From assembly GCA_013695975.1 (NCBI GenBank), contig JACCZL010000696.1, forward strand, positions 1 to 9,620: 9,620 nucleotides of DNA, given 5' to 3'. Below are positions 5,639 to 9,620 of this stretch, piece after piece (the stretch's first letter is position 1; each line of letters begins with the position of its first letter). The DNA is from Chloroflexota bacterium (lineage in GTDB: Bacteria > Chloroflexota > UBA6077 > JACCZL01). The position numbers were made by a program, and so were the translations under genes. Under the pieces are notes generated by a model. The model had not been told where the DNA came from. It worked only from the letters and a program-made list of their open reading frames with translations, and searched no databases.

Positions 5639-7743
5639 GGCAGACTGGTCATGCCGTCACGGGCGCCCGAATCGGCGCAGACGTTGGGGGGACGTTCACC
5701 GACGTCGTCCTGATCGACGCCGAAGGGCGAGTCAGCACGCGCAAGGTGGCGTCCTCGCCCGACGACTTCGGACGAGCGGTCGTCCAGGGCGTCGTCGAGC
5801 TGCTCGGCGAGCGTGACCTATCGCCTGACGGCGTACGAGACCTGGTCCATGGGACGACCGTCGCCACCAACGCCATCCTGGAGTTCAAGGGCGCTCCGAC
5901 GGGCCTCTTGACGACGCGGGGCTTCCGCGATGTGCTCGAGCTCCGTCGCCTCCGGATGCCCCGGCTCTACGAGATCTTCTGGGACAAGCCAGCCCCGCTC
6001 GTCGCGCGGCAGCATCGTCTGGAGATCGACGAGCGACTGGACGGGCGGGGTGGGGTGCTGGTCCCACTCGACCTGGCGCAGGCAGAGCGGGCCGCCGAGC
6101 AGCTCATCGGGATGGGCATCACGTCGATCGCGGTGGCGTTCCTCCATGCCTACGCCAATCCGGTCCACGAGCGGGCGGTCGGCGAGATGATCCGCGCCCG
6201 CTGGCCGCGCCTGGACGTCTCGCTCTCGCACGAGGTACTGCCGGCAATCCGCGAGTACGAGCGGACCAGCACCACGGTCATCAACGCCTATGTCCTGCCC
6301 GTGGTTCGCCATTATCTCGAGTCACTGCGGCGCCAGCTCGATCGACGAGAGATCGACGCTCCGCTGCTGATCATGCAGTCCAACGGCGGCGTGATGTCCG
6401 ACGCGGCGGCGGCGGCCAAGCCGGCCTACATCATCGAATCCGGACCGGCCGCGGGGGTGATCGCCTCGGTGGATCTGGCCCGTCGGCTCGGTCTGGAGAA
6501 CGTCATCACGTTCGACATGGGCGGGACGACCGCCAAGGCGTCGCTGGTCGAGAAGGCGGCACCGGACTTCACATCCGAGTTCGAGGTCGGGGCCGGCATC
6601 TCGCTCGCGAGTCGGCTGATTACCGGCGGGGGCTACGCGCTCAACTTGCCGGTGATCGACCTGTCGGAGGTCGGCGCCGGCGGTGGTAGCATCGTCTGGA
6701 TCGATCCGGCCGGCGCCCCGAAGGTCGGGCCCAGGAGCGCCGGGGCGGCGCCCGGCCCGGTCTGCTATGCCCAGGGCGGTACAGAGCCGACGATGACGGA
6801 CGTCAACGTCATCCTGGGCTACATCAACCCGACCAGCCTGCTGGACGGGACGATGCCGATCGACGCGACACTTGCGCGGGACACCTTCCGGCGCCGGGTG
6901 GCCGATCCGCTGGGCCTGGACCTGCTGGACGCGGCCTACGGTGCCCACGAGCTGGCGAACGCCAGCATGATCCGCGCCGTCAAGGCCGTCTCGACCCATC
7001 GGGGCCGCGATCCGCGCGACTTCACCCTCTTCGCCTTCGGAGGCAGCGGGCCGATTCACGTGGCCGGCATGGCGCGTGAGCTGGAGATCGGCCGGGTGGT
7101 CATCCCGCCCGCCCCTGGCCTCTTCTCGGCCTTCGGGCTGCTCAGCGCCGACCTCGAGCACCACGCCGTCCGCACCTTCCTGCGGGCGACGGACGAGCTC
7201 GAGGCGGACGAGCTCGTGACTGAGCTCGAGGCGCTGGAAGCGCGCGGTCGCCTCGAGCTCGGCCGCGGGGGCTTCCTGGCGGACGCCGTCGAGGTTGAGC
7301 GCTGGGTCGAGATGCGCTACGTCGGGCAGTCATTCGAGCTGGCCGTACCGGTCGGCGGCGGTCCGTTCGATAGCTCGGCCGTTCGGGCACTGCGCGATGC
7401 TTTCGACCACGAGCACGAGCGGACCTACGGTCACCGCGTGGCGAACCGGGCCGAGATCGTGAACCTCCGCGTCGTCTGCCGCGCCCCACGACCCTCCGGC
7501 AATGGCGTGGCGGCGCCGCCCGACGGATTGGACGGCCGACACCTAGCGTCATCGCGCCCGGCCTACTTCGGGCCACGCTACGGCTCGATCAACACCGCCG
7601 TGATCCGACGGGGGCAGCTCGCCCAGACCCCGACGCCCGGACCGCTGATCGTCGAGGAGTACGACGCGACCGTGGTGGTGCCGCCGTACTGCGCCGCGGC
7701 GCGCGATTCGCTGGGGAACATCGTGCTCGAGGTACGACCATGA
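5635..7743 (+). CDS. hyuA: Hydantoinase/oxoprolinase-superfamily subunit A (HyuA-like)
   Basis: The ATP-using subunit of an enzyme family that includes ATP-dependent N-methylhydantoinase, 5-oxoprolinase and the acetone and acetophenone carboxylases. It activates the substrate by phosphorylation in an actin/Hsp70-like ATPase fold. The product is 702 aa, normal for HyuA. The N-terminal domain (about 11-195) begins with the phosphate loop IGADVGGTFTDVVLID (13-28) and carries VHGTTVATNAILE (71-83). The central domain (about 205-510) has EYERTSTTVINAYVLP (207-222), QSNGGVMS (248-255), ESGPAAGVI (268-276), the second phosphate motif FDMGGTTAK (293-301), EVGAGGGSIVWID (345-357), GPRSAGAAPGPVCY (365-378) and FAFGGSGPIHV (467-477). 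The C-terminal domain (about 520-702) includes MRYVGQSFEL (560-569). The GTG start overlaps the regulator's stop and has AGAAGGG 6 nt upstream. Substrate not determinable from sequence; whether it carboxylates or hydrolyses is open. Confidence 0.95.
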   Translation: MRQTGHAVTGARIGADVGGTFTDVVLIDAEGRVSTRKVASSPDDFGRAVVQGVVELLGERDLSPDGVRDLVHGTTVATNAILEFKGAPTGLLTTRGFRDVLELRRLRMPRLYEIFWDKPAPLVARQHRLEIDERLDGRGGVLVPLDLAQAERAAEQLIGMGITSIAVAFLHAYANPVHERAVGEMIRARWPRLDVSLSHEVLPAIREYERTSTTVINAYVLPVVRHYLESLRRQLDRREIDAPLLIMQSNGGVMSDAAAAAKPAYIIESGPAAGVIASVDLARRLGLENVITFDMGGTTAKASLVEKAAPDFTSEFEVGAGISLASRLITGGGYALNLPVIDLSEVGAGGGSIVWIDPAGAPKVGPRSAGAAPGPVCYAQGGTEPTMTDVNVILGYINPTSLLDGTMPIDATLARDTFRRRVADPLGLDLLDAAYGAHELANASMIRAVKAVSTHRGRDPRDFTLFAFGGSGPIHVAGMARELEIGRVVIPPAPGLFSAFGLLSADLEHHAVRTFLRATDELEADELVTELEALEARGRLELGRGGFLADAVEVERWVEMRYVGQSFELAVPVGGGPFDSSAVRALRDAFDHEHERTYGHRVANRAEIVNLRVVCRAPRPSGNGVAAPPDGLDGRHLASSRPAYFGPRYGSINTAVIRRGQLAQTPTPGPLIVEEYDATVVVPPYCAAARDSLGNIVLEVRP

Positions 7744-9509
7744 CCGCGTCCTCTCTCCCCACCCAGGTTCCAAGCGCGGAGCGTCTCGGCGCGGTCACGC
7801 GCGAGCTGGTCCGCGAGGCCCTGGCCGCGCTCGGCGATCAGATGTCGCTGACGCTCGTCCGGACGTCCCATTCGGACACCGTCAAGAGCGCGATGGACTT
7901 CTCGTCCGCCCTCTGTGACACCAGGGGACGGCTCATCGCTCAGGGGCTGACCCTGCCCAACCAGCTCGGCTCGATTCCGGACGCTGCCGCGTCCGTCCTA
8001 CGGAACTTCGAGGACGACCTCGACCCCGGCGACATGATCGTGATGAACGACCCGTTCGACGGCGGCATGCATCTGCCGGACATCTTCCTGTTCAAGCCGG
8101 TCTTCAAGGACGGCGCGATGATCGGCTTGATCGCCACCGTGGCTCACCACACGGATGTCGGCGGCAAGATCCCCGGCAGCATGGCGCCGGACTGCGACGA
8201 AGTGTACCAGGAGGGGCTGCGCATTCCGGCCGTCAAGTTCTACGAACGCGGCAAGCCGAGTCGCTCGGTCCACGCCTTCATCCGCGCGAACGTTCGGGTG
8301 CCGGACATCGTCATGGGCGACTTCGGGGCGCAGGTCGCGGCCTGCAACGTGGGGGAGGCCGGTTTCCTGCGACTGGTTGAGACCTACGGCCTGGCAGCCT
8401 TCAACGAGTACGTCAACGACTTGATGGATTACAGCGAGCGCCTGACGCGGACCGAGCTCCGAGCCTGGCCAAACGGCACCTACACGAATACGGACTACAT
8501 CGACGACGACGGTATCCGTCCAGAGCCAATCCCGATCAGCGTGACGATCACCCTCGACGAAGATACCGTGACCGTCGACTTCGCCGGCTCCTCGCCCCAG
8601 ATTCCGGCCGCGTTGAACTGCACCCCCTCCTTCATGAAGGCATGCACCTACTGCGCCCTCCGCTCGCTCATGCGGGCGGATGTCCCGATGAACGACGGGT
8701 TCTTCCGCCCGATCACGGTCACGGCGCCACCCGCGACGATCGTGAACTGTGTCCTGCCGGCCGCCACCGCGACCCGCGGCCTGACCGGCTTCCGGATCAT
8801 CGACGCCATCTTCGGCGCCCTGGCCGGGGCGCTTCCGGACCGCGTGCCGGCCGCCTCCGACGGCGGATTGACGATCGTCGGGATCGGCGGCTACCGTCGC
8901 GACCGCGAGCCGTTCGTCCTCGTCGAGCTGCTGTCCGGGAGCTGGGGCGGGCGGCCCGACCGGGATGGCATCGAAGGCATGCCCAACCTGGGCGCGAACA
9001 TCAGCAACATCCCGGTCGAGATGGTCGAGGTCGGCTATCCGCTCAGGATCGAGCGGTACGGCTTCGTCCCGGACACCGGCGGGGCAGGCAAGTATCGAGG
9101 CGGGCTCTCGATCCTCCGCGACTTCCGCTTCCTCGAGGACGCCAGTCTGACGGTCCGATCCGACCGCCAGAAGATCCTGCCGTTCGGGCTGCACGGTGGC
9201 CGCGAGGGCACGCCGGCGATGAACCTGCTCGTCAAGGCCAACGGCGAGCGTGAGGTCCCACCGTCGAAATTCCTGCGACACGTCAAGGCCGGCGATCTCT
9301 TACAGCATGTGATGGCCGGTGGCGGGGGCTTCGGGGATCCGCTCGAGCGTGACCCGGAGGCCGTGCTCCGCGACGTGCGCGAAGAGCGCCTCTCGGCCGG
9401 GTACGTCCTTCGCGAGTACGGGGTCGTGCTTCGAGATGACCTCAGCCTGGACCGCGAAGCGACGGTGACCGAGCGAGCTCGTCGGTGTGGTCAGAACGGG
9501 GAGGCGTGA
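7740..9509 (+). CDS. hyuB: Hydantoinase/oxoprolinase-superfamily subunit B (HyuB-like)
   Basis: Partner of the HyuA-like subunit; in characterised relatives the B-type chain holds a metal-dependent catalytic part acting on the activated substrate. The product is 589 aa, within the 520-770 range of the family, nearer the HyuB/oxoprolinase form than the longer acetone carboxylase alpha chain. Motifs: RTSHSDTVKSAMDFSSALCD (41-60), NQLGSIP (74-80), MNDPFDGGMHLPD (102-114), AHHTDVGG with paired histidines likely to bind metal (135-142), DFAGSSPQ (280-287), GFVPDTGGAGKYRGG (441-455) and the C-terminal AGGGGFGDPLERDPE (526-540). The ATG overlaps the TGA of hyuA (ATGA), implying coupled synthesis of equal amounts. 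The final ~50 residues are a charged tail common in this family. No gamma subunit of the acetone carboxylase kind is seen between it and the next start. Confidence 0.95.
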   Translation: MTASSLPTQVPSAERLGAVTRELVREALAALGDQMSLTLVRTSHSDTVKSAMDFSSALCDTRGRLIAQGLTLPNQLGSIPDAAASVLRNFEDDLDPGDMIVMNDPFDGGMHLPDIFLFKPVFKDGAMIGLIATVAHHTDVGGKIPGSMAPDCDEVYQEGLRIPAVKFYERGKPSRSVHAFIRANVRVPDIVMGDFGAQVAACNVGEAGFLRLVETYGLAAFNEYVNDLMDYSERLTRTELRAWPNGTYTNTDYIDDDGIRPEPIPISVTITLDEDTVTVDFAGSSPQIPAALNCTPSFMKACTYCALRSLMRADVPMNDGFFRPITVTAPPATIVNCVLPAATATRGLTGFRIIDAIFGALAGALPDRVPAASDGGLTIVGIGGYRRDREPFVLVELLSGSWGGRPDRDGIEGMPNLGANISNIPVEMVEVGYPLRIERYGFVPDTGGAGKYRGGLSILRDFRFLEDASLTVRSDRQKILPFGLHGGREGTPAMNLLVKANGEREVPPSKFLRHVKAGDLLQHVMAGGGGFGDPLERDPEAVLRDVREERLSAGYVLREYGVVLRDDLSLDREATVTERARRCGQNGEA

Positions 9510-9595
9510 CCCGACTCGATATGGCCGCTGGGGGATTTTGGGTGCGGGACGCAAGGGTGCCGCGAGGCGGAGTTGAAGGAGACTGGAGGCAGACG

Positions 9596-9620
9596 ATGAC
9601 ACGATCCACGGACGCCATGG
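9596..9620 (+). CDS. Start of a further gene, cut by the window end
   Basis: Only eight codons are visible, reading MTRSTDAM. The start is supported by GGAGG at 9585-9589 with a 6-nt spacer; a second purine-rich AAGGAG sits at 9576-9581. It follows hyuB by 86 nt in the same direction with no terminator seen between, so it may belong to the same transcript. Given the transporter lacking a binding protein, a solute-binding protein is a fair guess, but eight residues cannot show that. Confidence 0.5.

Noticed and set aside
7195..7233. GAGCTCGAGGCG occurs twice 27 bases apart within hyuA
   Set aside because: It lies in frame in a Glu/Leu-rich helix (ELEA repeated), where codon bias explains the repeat.
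7998..9281. A 427-codon minus-strand open frame across hyuB
   Set aside because: It is antisense to a strongly supported gene, is rich in Arg/Ala/Gly/Val/His, and has no recognisable domain.

Overview
This is a G+C-rich bacterial window, possibly from Chloroflexota (Thermomicrobia-like) or a similar high-GC lineage. That placement is an inference. It rests on base composition, frequent GTG/TTG starts, the style of the transporter and hydantoinase proteins, and an intergenic GTCATCCTGAGC-type block. No rRNA, tRNA, CRISPR array or complete mobile element was seen.

Left part (1-2670) is accessory and partly degraded. Positions 1-196 hold no gene I can support. A minus-strand pair follows: a 96-aa ribbon-helix-helix-like protein (919-1209) with a strong ribosome binding site, then an unrecognised protein of about 241 aa with a His-Thr-Cys-Asp motif (197-922), whose likely start overlaps the first gene's stop by 4 nt. 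Upstream of the pair lies a tandem dyad, GTTNNNAAC repeated at 10-bp spacing, which looks like an operator. Divergent to it is the first ~89 codons of a ComM/YifB-type Mg-chelatase-like gene, cut off abruptly (1410-1694). Next come an unrecognised minus-strand ORF of lower GC3 (1841-2224) and 445 bp without a convincing gene.

Right part (2670-9620) is an intact catabolic and transport locus. Two permease genes of the dipeptide/oligopeptide ABC family (dppB-like 3578-4531, dppC-like 2670-3581) run leftward with an ATGA overlap. Divergently, an IclR-family regulator (4763-5638) is followed by hyuA (5635-7743) and hyuB (7740-9509), encoding the two subunits of a hydantoinase/5-oxoprolinase/acetone-carboxylase-superfamily enzyme. 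Each junction in this series is a 4-nt start/stop overlap, so the three genes are probably one translationally coupled operon. A near-consensus sigma-70 promoter and several inverted repeats sit in the divergent intergenic region. After hyuB another gene begins at 9596, with a good ribosome binding site, and runs off the window.

The simplest reading of the right part is an IclR-controlled module: permeases import a small peptide, amide or cyclic amide, and HyuAB opens or carboxylates it using ATP. The actual substrate cannot be read from the sequence. The transporter's solute-binding protein and ATPase subunits are not in the window, though one of them could start at 9596. The least explained material is the two-gene minus-strand module at 197-1270.
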